64,000 nucleotides of DNA from Streptomyces sp. NBC_01716 (GTDB lineage Bacteria; Actinomycetota; Actinomycetes; Streptomycetales; Streptomycetaceae). A program made the translations under genes and the position numbers. The number at the start of each line of letters is the position of its first letter. The stretch's first letter is position 1. The stretch lies in assembly GCF_036248275.1 (NCBI RefSeq), contig NZ_CP109181.1:7068001-7132000 (forward strand), written 5' to 3'. The notes beneath the pieces are model-generated. The model was not told the origin of the DNA. It worked only from the letters and a program-made list of their open reading frames with translations, and made no database searches. Positions 32,658-41,473 of the stretch are shown in pieces.

Positions 32658-34226
32658 ATGAACCAGGCCCAGGCACCTGCGGCCGGGGCGCCGGCAGCGG
32701 CGGCGCCCGCCGTCCACGCGGAGGGCATCGTCAAGCGCTTCGGTCCCACCGTGGCGCTCGACGGTGTCCGGCTGACCGTCGCGCCCGGCGAGTCCCACGC
32801 ACTCGTCGGGCGCAACGGCGCCGGCAAGTCCACCCTCGTCAGCGTCCTCACCGGACTCCACGAGGCCGACGCGGGAAAGGTGAGCTTCGGCGGCGAACCG
32901 GCGCCCGCCTTCGGCGACATCTCGGCCTGGCAGTCCAAGGTCGCCTGCGTCTACCAGAAGTCGATGGTCGTACCCGACCTGACCGTCGCCGAGAATCTCT
33001 TCCTCAACAACTACGGCCTGGACAAGGGCGGTTCGGGGATCGGCGGGCGCCTCATCAGCTGGCGCCGGCTCCGTGCCCGCGCCGAGGAACTGCTCGCCGA
33101 GTACGGCGTCAGCGTCGACCCGAACACCCGGGCCAAGGATCTCGCCGTCGAGCAGCGGCAGTTCGTGGAGATCGCGCGCGCCCTGTCGTTCGGTGCCCGG
33201 CTGATCATCCTCGACGAGCCGACGGCCCAGCTCGACGCCCGCGGCATCGACAGCCTCTTCGAGAAGCTCCGCGACCTCCAGAGCCAGGGGGTGGCGTTCC
33301 TCTTCATCTCGCACCACCTCCAGGAGGTGTACGAGCTGTGCAGCACCGTCACCGTCTACCGCGACGCCCGCCATGTCCTGACCGCGCCGGTCGCCGATCT
33401 GGCCAAGGCGGACCTCGTGACGGCCATGACGGGCGACGCGGCGAGTTCGGCGGCCGACTGGCACGCCGCCAACGCGGTGGCTCCGGACCGGACGGTGGAG
33501 CCCGTACTGACCACCGAAGGGCTCGCCCTGGAGGGCGAGTTCGAACCGCTCGACCTCGAAGTGCGGCCCGGTGAGGTCCTCGGCGTGGCCGGGGCCGCCG
33601 CCAGCGGCAACACCGCGCTGGGCGAGATCCTGGTCGGCATGCGGAAGGCGACGGCGGGCCGCGTCGCGGTGCGCGACCGGACGGTCAGGCCGGGCAGCGT
33701 CCCGGACTCGCTGGACGCCGGGATCGGCTACATCCCGGAGGACCGGCACCTCCAGGGACTCGTACTGAACCGCAGCGTCGCCGAGAACGCCACGCTCACG
33801 GTCGCCGACCAGCTCGGCCCGTGGGGGACCGTACTGCCCTCCCGTACACGGGAGTTCGCCCGGTCGATGATCGCCTCGCTGGACATCAAGACCACCGGGC
33901 CCGAGCAGCCGGTCTCGGGTCTCTCCGGCGGCAACCAGCAGAAGGTGGTGGTCGCGCGGGCGCTGGCCCGCGCGCCCAGCGTGCTGGTGGCCCTGCGCCC
34001 CACGGCGGGGGTCGACGTGAAGTCGAAGGATTCGCTGCTCGGTGTCGTACGCCGGGTGGCCGACGAAGGAAACGCGGCCGTGATCATCTCCGACGAGCTG
34101 GATGATCTGCGGGTCTGTGATCGCGTACTGGCCCTGTTCCACGGGCGAGTGGTGGCAACGTTCGGGAGCGGCTGGACCGACCGGGAACTGGTCGCCGCCA
34201 TGGAAGGTGTGGGGGAGAACCGATGA
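32658..34226 (+). CDS. sugar ABC transporter ATP-binding protein (double NBD, RbsA/MglA type)
   Basis: A 522-residue protein with two fused nucleotide-binding domains. NBD1 is canonical: LVGRNGAGKST, the signature-like LAVEQRQFVEIARAL, IILDEPTAQLD and the H-loop FISHHLQE. NBD2 is degenerate. Its P-loop reads GAAASGNTALGE (loss of Lys is normal in this family), SGLSGGNQQKVVVARAL is intact, but the Walker B region reads VLVALRPTAGVD rather than xLDEPTxGVD, losing both acids. One active site would then hydrolyse ATP. ATG 32658, two bases after the lipoprotein stop; it overlaps the permease by 4 bases. Confidence 0.9.
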   Translation: MNQAQAPAAGAPAAAAPAVHAEGIVKRFGPTVALDGVRLTVAPGESHALVGRNGAGKSTLVSVLTGLHEADAGKVSFGGEPAPAFGDISAWQSKVACVYQKSMVVPDLTVAENLFLNNYGLDKGGSGIGGRLISWRRLRARAEELLAEYGVSVDPNTRAKDLAVEQRQFVEIARALSFGARLIILDEPTAQLDARGIDSLFEKLRDLQSQGVAFLFISHHLQEVYELCSTVTVYRDARHVLTAPVADLAKADLVTAMTGDAASSAADWHAANAVAPDRTVEPVLTTEGLALEGEFEPLDLEVRPGEVLGVAGAAASGNTALGEILVGMRKATAGRVAVRDRTVRPGSVPDSLDAGIGYIPEDRHLQGLVLNRSVAENATLTVADQLGPWGTVLPSRTREFARSMIASLDIKTTGPEQPVSGLSGGNQQKVVVARALARAPSVLVALRPTAGVDVKSKDSLLGVVRRVADEGNAAVIISDELDDLRVCDRVLALFHGRVVATFGSGWTDRELVAAMEGVGENR

Positions 34227-35254
34227 CCGGGACGATACGACCGCCGGTGCTCGACAAGGAGCGTGCCGACGACCATCCGCTGAGCCGGCTGAAGCTCATC
34301 AGGTGGAGCGACTTCTCGCTCGTGCCGGTGATCCTGGTGCTGATGGTGATCGGCTTCATCGTCTCGCCGGTCTTCCTCACCTCCAACAACCTGATCAGCG
34401 TCGTCCAGCAGTCGTCCGAGCTGAGTCTGCTGGTGCTCGGCCAGGCACTGATCCTGATCTGCGGCCGGATGGACCTGTCGCTGGAGTCGACCATCGGCAT
34501 CGCGCCGGTCATCGCCATGTGGATGGTGCTGCCGAGCGAGGGCGGCCGGTTCGCCGGTCTGGATCTGCTGCCCGTCTGGATGGCCATCCCGGCGTGTCTG
34601 CTGGTCGGCATGATCGTCGGAGTCGTCAACGGCTTCCTGATGCTGAAGCTGCGGGTCAACGGGTTCATCGCGACCCTCGGCATGCTCACGATGCTGCGCG
34701 GCCTCCAGATCGGCATCACCGAGGGCAAGTCGATCACCGATGTCCCGGAGTCCTTCCGCTACCTCGGCAAGACCGACTGGCTGGGGGCGCCCGCCGCCGT
34801 CTGGATCTGTCTGGCGCTCTTCGCGATCGGCGGGGCCTCGCTCGCCTGGCTGCGGCACGGGCGTTCGCTGTACGCCATCGGCGGCAACCCGGAGGCGGCG
34901 CGCGCCGCCGGTATCCGGGTGGACCGGATCACCTGGATCGTGCTCGCGATCGGCGGCGTCCTCGCGGCCTTCGCCGGCATCCTCTACACCGGCCACTACG
35001 GCTCCGTCGCGGCGACCCAGGGCAACGGCTGGATCTTCCAGGTCTTCGCCGCCGCCGTCATCGGCGGCATCAGCCTCAAGGGCGGGCGCGGCACGCTCTT
35101 CGGGGCGCTGACCGGTGTGCTGACGCTTCAGCTGGTGGTGAACGTGATGACGCTGGGCGGGGTTCCGGCGCTCTGGAACCAGTTCCTGAACGGCGCGATC
35201 ATCATCGTCGCCCTGGTCATCTCGCGGTTCGCGAGCGGCGAGAAGCAGGACTGA
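34223..35254 (+). CDS. sugar ABC transporter permease (RbsC/CUT2 family)
   Basis: A 343-residue membrane protein with about ten hydrophobic helices. The conserved loop ICGRMDLSLESTIGIAPVIAMWM (RbsC GGIDLSVGS-like) comes first. VNGFLMLKLRVNGFIATLGMLTMLRGLQIGITEGKSI and GRSLYAIGGNPEAARAAGIRVDRI, the family's EAA-like cytoplasmic loop, follow. It completes a binding protein-ATPase-permease set. ATGA overlap with the ATPase gene. A hairpin terminator at 35324-35361 follows. Confidence 0.92.
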   Translation: MTGTIRPPVLDKERADDHPLSRLKLIRWSDFSLVPVILVLMVIGFIVSPVFLTSNNLISVVQQSSELSLLVLGQALILICGRMDLSLESTIGIAPVIAMWMVLPSEGGRFAGLDLLPVWMAIPACLLVGMIVGVVNGFLMLKLRVNGFIATLGMLTMLRGLQIGITEGKSITDVPESFRYLGKTDWLGAPAAVWICLALFAIGGASLAWLRHGRSLYAIGGNPEAARAAGIRVDRITWIVLAIGGVLAAFAGILYTGHYGSVAATQGNGWIFQVFAAAVIGGISLKGGRGTLFGALTGVLTLQLVVNVMTLGGVPALWNQFLNGAIIIVALVISRFASGEKQD

Positions 35255-35323
35255 CCGGGCAGGGCCACGGCCTCGCCGCCGAAGCGGGTCATGGACGCAG
35301 GCCACGGGTACGGGCCACGGACG

Positions 35324-35361
35324 CGGGCCTCCGGGGATGGATTCCTCTCCCGGGAGGCCCG
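35324..35361. terminator. terminator between the deoxysugar operon and its regulator gene
   Basis: Perfect 9-bp arms CGGGCCTCC/GGAGGCCCG around a 20-base loop, lying between converging genes and able to serve both. Confidence 0.7.
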
Positions 35362-35385
35362 TCGGCGTATGCCGCGCCGTCCCGC

Positions 35386-36057
35386 TCAGAGCGTCGAACG
35401 CAGCCACTGCTCCACACTCGCGACATGCACCGTCGCCCACGATCGGGCCGCCTCCGCGTCCCGGTCGCGCAGCGCGGCCAGGATCGCCCGGTGCTCGTGC
35501 AGGGTGCGGCTGACCGCGTCCTCCTGGGTCAGTCCGCGCCAGACCCTGGCCCGTGTCGTCGGCCCCGAAAGACCGTCGAGCAGCGAGCAGAGAACCGAGT
35601 TGCCCGAGGTCTGCACGATCCCTCGGTGGAACTCCAGGTCCGACGCCACCAGCTCCTCCACCGAGGGCTCCGGCCCCAGCGCGTCCAACTGCTCGCCCAG
35701 CGTGTCCAGTTCGGAGTCCTTGATCCGGGAGGCGGCCATCGCCGTCGCGGCCGGCTCCAGGATCCGCCGTACCGCCAGGAACTCCAGCACCGTGTCGTCA
35801 CGGTGGAAGTCGACGACGAAACTCAGCGCCTCCAGCAGGAGCTGCGGATCGAGGCTGGTGACGTACGTCCCGTCCCCCTGCCGTACGTCGAGAATGCGGA
35901 TCAGCGACAGGGCGCGTACCGCCTCGCGCAGCGAGTTGCGCGACAGGCCCAGTTCGGCGGCGAGCTCGCTCTCCTTGGGAAGGCGGTCCCCCGGGCGCAG
36001 CGCGCCCGAGACGATCATTCCCTTGATCTTCTCGATGGCCTCGTCGGTGACAGCCAT
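35386..36057 (-). CDS. FadR-subfamily GntR regulator of the deoxysugar operon
   Basis: A 223-residue protein with a winged helix-turn-helix (GDRLPKESELAAELGLSRNSLREAVRALSLIRILDVRQGDGTYV) and an FCD ligand domain (RRILEPAATAMAA, LEFHRGIVQTSGNSVL, EHRAILAALRDRDAEAARSWATVHV). ATG 36057 is used because GGAGG is 6 bases upstream. A 15-bp perfect palindrome at 36069-36083 lies in its leader, and a near copy overlaps the -10 of the fuconate dehydratase promoter at 29320. It most likely represses both itself and the operon until a sugar-acid intermediate binds. Confidence 0.88.
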   Translation of the reverse strand: MAVTDEAIEKIKGMIVSGALRPGDRLPKESELAAELGLSRNSLREAVRALSLIRILDVRQGDGTYVTSLDPQLLLEALSFVVDFHRDDTVLEFLAVRRILEPAATAMAASRIKDSELDTLGEQLDALGPEPSVEELVASDLEFHRGIVQTSGNSVLCSLLDGLSGPTTRARVWRGLTQEDAVSRTLHEHRAILAALRDRDAEAARSWATVHVASVEQWLRSTL

Positions 36058-36068
36058 GGGCGACCTCC

Positions 36069-36083
36069 ATACATCCGATGTAT
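36069..36083. promoter_or_regulatory. FadR/GntR operator, autoregulatory
   Basis: ATACATCCGATGTAT is a perfect palindrome of 7-bp arms with one central base. On the regulator strand it lies just downstream of a CATAAT -10-like sequence (36092-36097) and 12 bases upstream of the ATG, where a bound repressor would block transcription. It shares TACATCGGATG with the operator at 29320-29330. Confidence 0.7.
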
Positions 36084-36210
36084 CGGCCTCCATTATGCGT
36101 CTCCGCGCGCGCCCGGCGCCCCCTTCCCCCGGAGTTCCGCGAGAACGACGGCGCCGGGGACGGTCCTGCCGGCCCCGGCGCTGTTTCGGAACTTGGTTCG
36201 AGGCGTGACG

Positions 36211-37824
36211 TCAGCTGGGCCGCTCCGCGAGCAACCGCTCGACCCTGGCCCGGATCTCGTCGGTGGCGAGCCCCCGGATCGTCAGCGTCGTACGGCGCCG
36301 CAGTACGTCGTCCGGGGTCTCGGCCCACTCGTGGTCGCGCGCGTACACGACCTGCGCCCAGATCTCCGGGGCGTCCGGGTGGATACGCTCGCCCAGCTCG
36401 GGGTGCTCGTACGCCAGGCGCGCGATGTCGAACGCCAACGACCCGTAGTGCCTGGCCAGATGGTGGGCGGTGTCGCGCGCCATCCCGTCGCCGTGCGAGC
36501 CGCCGTCGATCAGCAGCCGGTGCGTCACCGCCTGCGGATTGGCGATGCCGGGCAGCGGCAGCATCTTCGGCAGCCGCGAGGTGGGTTCGATGTCGGAGCC
36601 GAGGGGACGGCCCGGCAGGGTCTCCAGCTTGTCCAGCACCGTACGGCCGATATGGCGGAACGTGGTCCACTTGCCGCCGGCCACCGACAGCATGCCGCCG
36701 CTGCCCTCGGTGACGACCGTCTCCCGTCTGGCGGTCGCGGTGTCACCGGGACCGCCGGGCAGTACCCGGAGGCCGGCGAACGAGTAGGTGATCAGCTCGC
36801 GCGAGAGCTGCTGGTCGCGGACGGACAGCGACGCCTCGTCCAGGATCTGCCGGATGTCCGCGTCGGTGACCGCCACATCCGCCGGGTCGCCCTCGTACGT
36901 CTCGTCCGTCGTGCCCAGGAGCAGCATGTCCTCCCAGGGGAGGGCGAAGGTGATACGGAACTTGTCGATCGGTGTCGCGAGCGCCGCGTTCCACGGGGCG
37001 GTGCGCCGCAGCACGAGGTGCGCGCCCTTGGAGAGCCGGATGGAGGGCTCGGACCTCGGGTCCTCCAGCTTGCGCAGCTGGTCGACCCAGGGGCCCGTGG
37101 CGTTAAGTACGAGCCGGGCGTCGACCCCGAACTCCGTACCGTCCAGGCCGTCCTTGAGGTCGGCGCCCGTCACCCGCCCGCCGGTGAACCGCAACCCGGT
37201 GACGTGGGCGTGGTTGAGGACGGCGGCGCCCGACTCGACGGCGGCGCGTACCGTCATGACGGCCATCCGCGCGTCGTTCATCTGGTCGTCGCCGTACACG
37301 GCCACGGCCCGCAGATTGTCCGTCCGCAGCTCGGGCACCGCGCGCCGCGCCTTCGCCGGGCTCAGCAGATGCCCCACGCCGTCGCCGAAGGCGGACAGCG
37401 CCGAGTACGCGAAGACACCGGCACCCAGCTTGGCCGCGCTGTGCGGCCCGTTCTTGTAGACGGGGAGATAGAAGGTGAGCGGGTTCGCCAGATGCGGCGC
37501 CACCCGGCGGGAGACCGCGCGGCGCTCGAAGTGGTTCTCGGCGACCAGCTTCACCTCACCGGTCTGCAGATAGCGCAGACCGCCGTGGAGCAGTTTGGAG
37601 GAGGCGGAGGAGGTGGCGCCCGCGAAGTCGCCACCGTCCACCAGGGCCACCCGCAGTCCCGACTGGGAGGCGTGCCAGGCGGTGGAGATGCCCAGGATGC
37701 CGCCGCCGATGACCAGCAGGTCGTAGGTGGCGCGGGACAGTTGCTCCCGGGTCTCGGCGCGGGTAGGCAGGGAGCCGCCGGCCGGATGCGTGCCCAGGGC
37801 GGGACCGCTGTGAAGGGTGGTCAT
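36211..37824 (-). CDS. glpD: glycerol-3-phosphate dehydrogenase
   Basis: A 537-residue FAD enzyme oxidising sn-glycerol 3-phosphate to dihydroxyacetone phosphate and feeding the respiratory chain. The N-terminal FAD fold is DLLVIGGGILGISTAWHASQSGLRVALVDGGDFAGATSSASSKLLHGGLRYL, the diagnostic GlpD signature. FALPWEDMLLLGTTDETYEGDP and VAGGKWTTFRHIGRTVLD follow later. ATG 37824 follows AGGAGAGACC. It is the last gene of the glpF-glpK-glpD operon (gylX-type order) under GylR; the 3' end faces the deoxysugar regulator. Confidence 0.95.
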   Translation of the reverse strand: MTTLHSGPALGTHPAGGSLPTRAETREQLSRATYDLLVIGGGILGISTAWHASQSGLRVALVDGGDFAGATSSASSKLLHGGLRYLQTGEVKLVAENHFERRAVSRRVAPHLANPLTFYLPVYKNGPHSAAKLGAGVFAYSALSAFGDGVGHLLSPAKARRAVPELRTDNLRAVAVYGDDQMNDARMAVMTVRAAVESGAAVLNHAHVTGLRFTGGRVTGADLKDGLDGTEFGVDARLVLNATGPWVDQLRKLEDPRSEPSIRLSKGAHLVLRRTAPWNAALATPIDKFRITFALPWEDMLLLGTTDETYEGDPADVAVTDADIRQILDEASLSVRDQQLSRELITYSFAGLRVLPGGPGDTATARRETVVTEGSGGMLSVAGGKWTTFRHIGRTVLDKLETLPGRPLGSDIEPTSRLPKMLPLPGIANPQAVTHRLLIDGGSHGDGMARDTAHHLARHYGSLAFDIARLAYEHPELGERIHPDAPEIWAQVVYARDHEWAETPDDVLRRRTTLTIRGLATDEIRARVERLLAERPS

Positions 37825-37851
37825 GGTCTCTCCTCGATCGGACGGGACTGG

Positions 37852-39405
<1,554 letters not shown>

Positions 39406-39450
39406 GGTGTCTGCTCCTGCTCGGTTCGGAGGGCGGAGGGAAGGCGGGGC

Positions 39451-40242
39451 CTACTTGAGGGCCCAGTTGAAGAAGCCGGCCGCGGCGGCGCCGCCGAGCA
39501 GCGGGCCCACGACGGGGATCCAGGCGTACGTCCAGTCGGAGCCGCCCTTGTTGGGCAGCGGCAACAGGGCGTGGACGATGCGGGGGCCGAGGTCACGTGC
39601 CGGGTTGATGGCGTATCCGGTGGGGCCACCGAGCGAGAGGCCGATGCCCACGACGACCAGTGCGACGATCAGCGCGCCCAGCGTGCCGAGGCCGTTGCCC
39701 TCGTTGTTCAGTCCCTGCGTGAGGATCGCGATCACCAGGACGAAGGTGGCGATGATCTCGGTGAGGAGGTTCTGCACGGTGTGCCGGATCTCCGGGCCTG
39801 TCGAGAAGATACCGAGGACCGGACCGGCCTTGGGCGCGGTCTTCTGGTCGACCAGACCCTCGACACTCGGCTGCGCGGCCAGGATCTCCGGGTCGGTCAG
39901 GTGCGCCTTGAACTGCCCCATGTACGTCAGCCACACCAGGGTGGCGCCGATGAGGGCGCCGAGCAGCTGGCTCGCCATGTAGAGGGGGACGTCCCCCCAC
40001 GGCGTCGTGCCGGCTATCGCCAGACCGAGGGTGACCGCGGGGTTCAGATGCGCGCCGGAGACGCCGGTGGCGAGATAGGCGCCGGTGAGAACGGCGAGGC
40101 CCCAGCCGAAGCTGATGGCGACCCATCCGGCGCCGTGCGATTTCGAGCGCTTGAGGACGACGCCCGCCACCACACCACCACCGAGCAGCAGCAGAAGCGC
40201 GGTACCGACCATCTCGCCGATGAAGATGTCGTAGTGAGACAC
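39451..40242 (-). CDS. glpF: glycerol facilitator (aquaglyceroporin)
   Basis: A 263-residue MIP-family channel with six membrane helices and two NPA boxes, SGAHLNPAVTLG and GYAINPARDLGPR. The Asp after the second box (NPARD) marks glycerol facilitators. I use GTG 40242 (VSHYDIFIGEMVG) with AAGGAG 7 bases upstream rather than the longer frame. First gene of the glycerol operon. Confidence 0.95.
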   Translation of the reverse strand: MSHYDIFIGEMVGTALLLLLGGGVVAGVVLKRSKSHGAGWVAISFGWGLAVLTGAYLATGVSGAHLNPAVTLGLAIAGTTPWGDVPLYMASQLLGALIGATLVWLTYMGQFKAHLTDPEILAAQPSVEGLVDQKTAPKAGPVLGIFSTGPEIRHTVQNLLTEIIATFVLVIAILTQGLNNEGNGLGTLGALIVALVVVGIGLSLGGPTGYAINPARDLGPRIVHALLPLPNKGGSDWTYAWIPVVGPLLGGAAAAGFFNWALK

Positions 40243-40469
40243 CCGAGACTCCTTCGTCCAGGGGAAGGCAGACCCGCGGCTCACACCGATGGTCCGCGCC
40301 CTCGGTTAAGGGCGTTGCCGGCCCTTGGCGTTGTCGTGCACTCAGGATGATCTGCCGATCAATGTTCGACAATGCCGACCGTTGAACGGCAGTGTCATCC
40401 TGCGATGGATACATCGTCAAGGGCTCCGCAGTCGGAACCTTGTACTTCTCAGATCATCAGCCATCCGGT
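40243..40469. promoter_or_regulatory. glpFKD promoter region with GylR-type operator
   Basis: This 227-bp gap holds TTCGACAATGCCGAC at 40365-40379 within ATGTTCGACAATGCCGACC. Its reverse complement matches the sequence upstream of gylR at 41260-41277 in most positions (TCGGCA-n-TG-n-n-GAACAT). A further half-site TTGAACGGCA follows at 40383-40392. A small AAGGGC/GCCCTT hairpin at 40308-40326 lies in the leader. Confidence 0.65.
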
Positions 40470-41234
40470 TCAGAACCGCCCGGCGCCGACATCCCTGGAC
40501 ACCGAACGGGCACATTCGCGCACCGCCGTGATCAGCTCCGGGCGGACTTCGCCGCCTTCGCACAGCCGTTCCACCGCGCCGGTGAGAGCGATGGCTCCGA
40601 CCGGCATCCGGCGCCTGCCGTGAATCGGCGCGGCCACCGCGGCCACCCCTTCCCAGGTCTCCTCGACGTCCGTCGCCCACCCTCGCGACCTGGTGAATTC
40701 GAGAATCGCCTCGAATTGCTCCAGATCGGTGACGGTGCGTGTGGTGAGCTCCTCGCGGGCGCCCCTGACGGCCTCGCCGCGGGCCACCGGGTCGTACGCG
40801 GCGAGCACCTTCCCGAGAGCTGTGGAGTGCAGCGGCTGCATCGCGCCCACTTCGAGGACCTGTCGGCTGTCGTCGGGCCGGAAGACGTGATGCACGATCA
40901 GTACGCCTTCCAGGTGCAGCACCCCCAGATGCACGCTCTCGCCGCTGGACCGCGCCAGATCGTCCGTCCACACCAGGGCGCGGGACCGCAGCTCATGGAC
41001 GTCCAGATAGCTGTTGCCGAGCCGCAGCAGCTCGGCGCCCAGCTGATAGCGGCCGGAGACCTCGTCCTGCTCCACGAAGCCCTCGGCCTGGAGCGTACGG
41101 AGAATGCCGTGCGCCGTACCCTTGGCCAGCCCGAGCGAGGAGGCGATGTCGGACAGGCCGAGCCTGCGCTCACCGCCGGCCAGGAGCCGCAGCACCGCCG
41201 CCGCGCGCTGCAGCGACTGAATACTCTTCGCCAT
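40470..41234 (-). CDS. gylR: glycerol operon regulator, IclR family
   Basis: A 254-residue IclR regulator, the length I recall for S. coelicolor GylR. The N-terminal winged helix is SIQSLQRAAAVLRLLAGGERRLGLSDIASSLGLAKGTAHGILRTLQAEGFV (~4-54). The C-terminal ligand domain has LHSTALGKVLAAY, ATDVEETWEGVAAVAAPIHGRRRMPVGAIALTG and a terminal helix. ATG 41234 is chosen as the canonical MAKSIQSLQRA start. GylR represses glycerol genes and itself; glycerol 3-phosphate is the known inducer in Streptomyces. Confidence 0.93.
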   Translation of the reverse strand: MAKSIQSLQRAAAVLRLLAGGERRLGLSDIASSLGLAKGTAHGILRTLQAEGFVEQDEVSGRYQLGAELLRLGNSYLDVHELRSRALVWTDDLARSSGESVHLGVLHLEGVLIVHHVFRPDDSRQVLEVGAMQPLHSTALGKVLAAYDPVARGEAVRGAREELTTRTVTDLEQFEAILEFTRSRGWATDVEETWEGVAAVAAPIHGRRRMPVGAIALTGAVERLCEGGEVRPELITAVRECARSVSRDVGAGRF

Positions 41235-41258
41235 CGGCCGGGCCTCCACTACACAGTC

Positions 41259-41277
41259 GTTCGGCAATGCTGAACAT
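41259..41277. promoter_or_regulatory. GylR-type operator upstream of gylR
   Basis: GTTCGGCAATGCTGAACAT is a near-palindrome (TTCGGC-AAT-GCTGAA) 25 bases before the gylR start, matching the site before glpF. Autoregulation of gylR is established in S. coelicolor; the precise site is inferred here from the shared motif. Confidence 0.65.
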
Positions 41278-41473
41278 TATGGGCCCATGCCGACTCCCCT
41301 CGAAGGTCACCGGATTCCTTCCCCGGGCAGGGACATGACAGTCCGCCTCATGGCGACAGTCCGCCCCGTGGTACGGAAACGCCGTACGGAGCCGTGCACC
41401 GCTACGCTTGCCGGGTGCCCCTTCCACCGGAAGGCGCAAAGCCGACAGCCGTCGCATCCCCGGGAGTATGTTC
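41278..41473 (+). promoter_or_regulatory. structured metH leader region
   Basis: The 196-bp stretch before metH includes two perfect hairpins: GTACGG-AAACG-CCGTAC (41370-41386) and CCTTCC-ACC-GGAAGG (41422-41436). No cobalamin-riboswitch B12 box, SAM-I/IV or SAH riboswitch core could be matched by eye, although metH is often controlled by such elements. Confidence 0.4.

Noticed and set aside
41278..41473. Cobalamin riboswitch before metH
   Set aside because: No B12 box or core motifs were found. Only two simple hairpins are visible, so no riboswitch is annotated.
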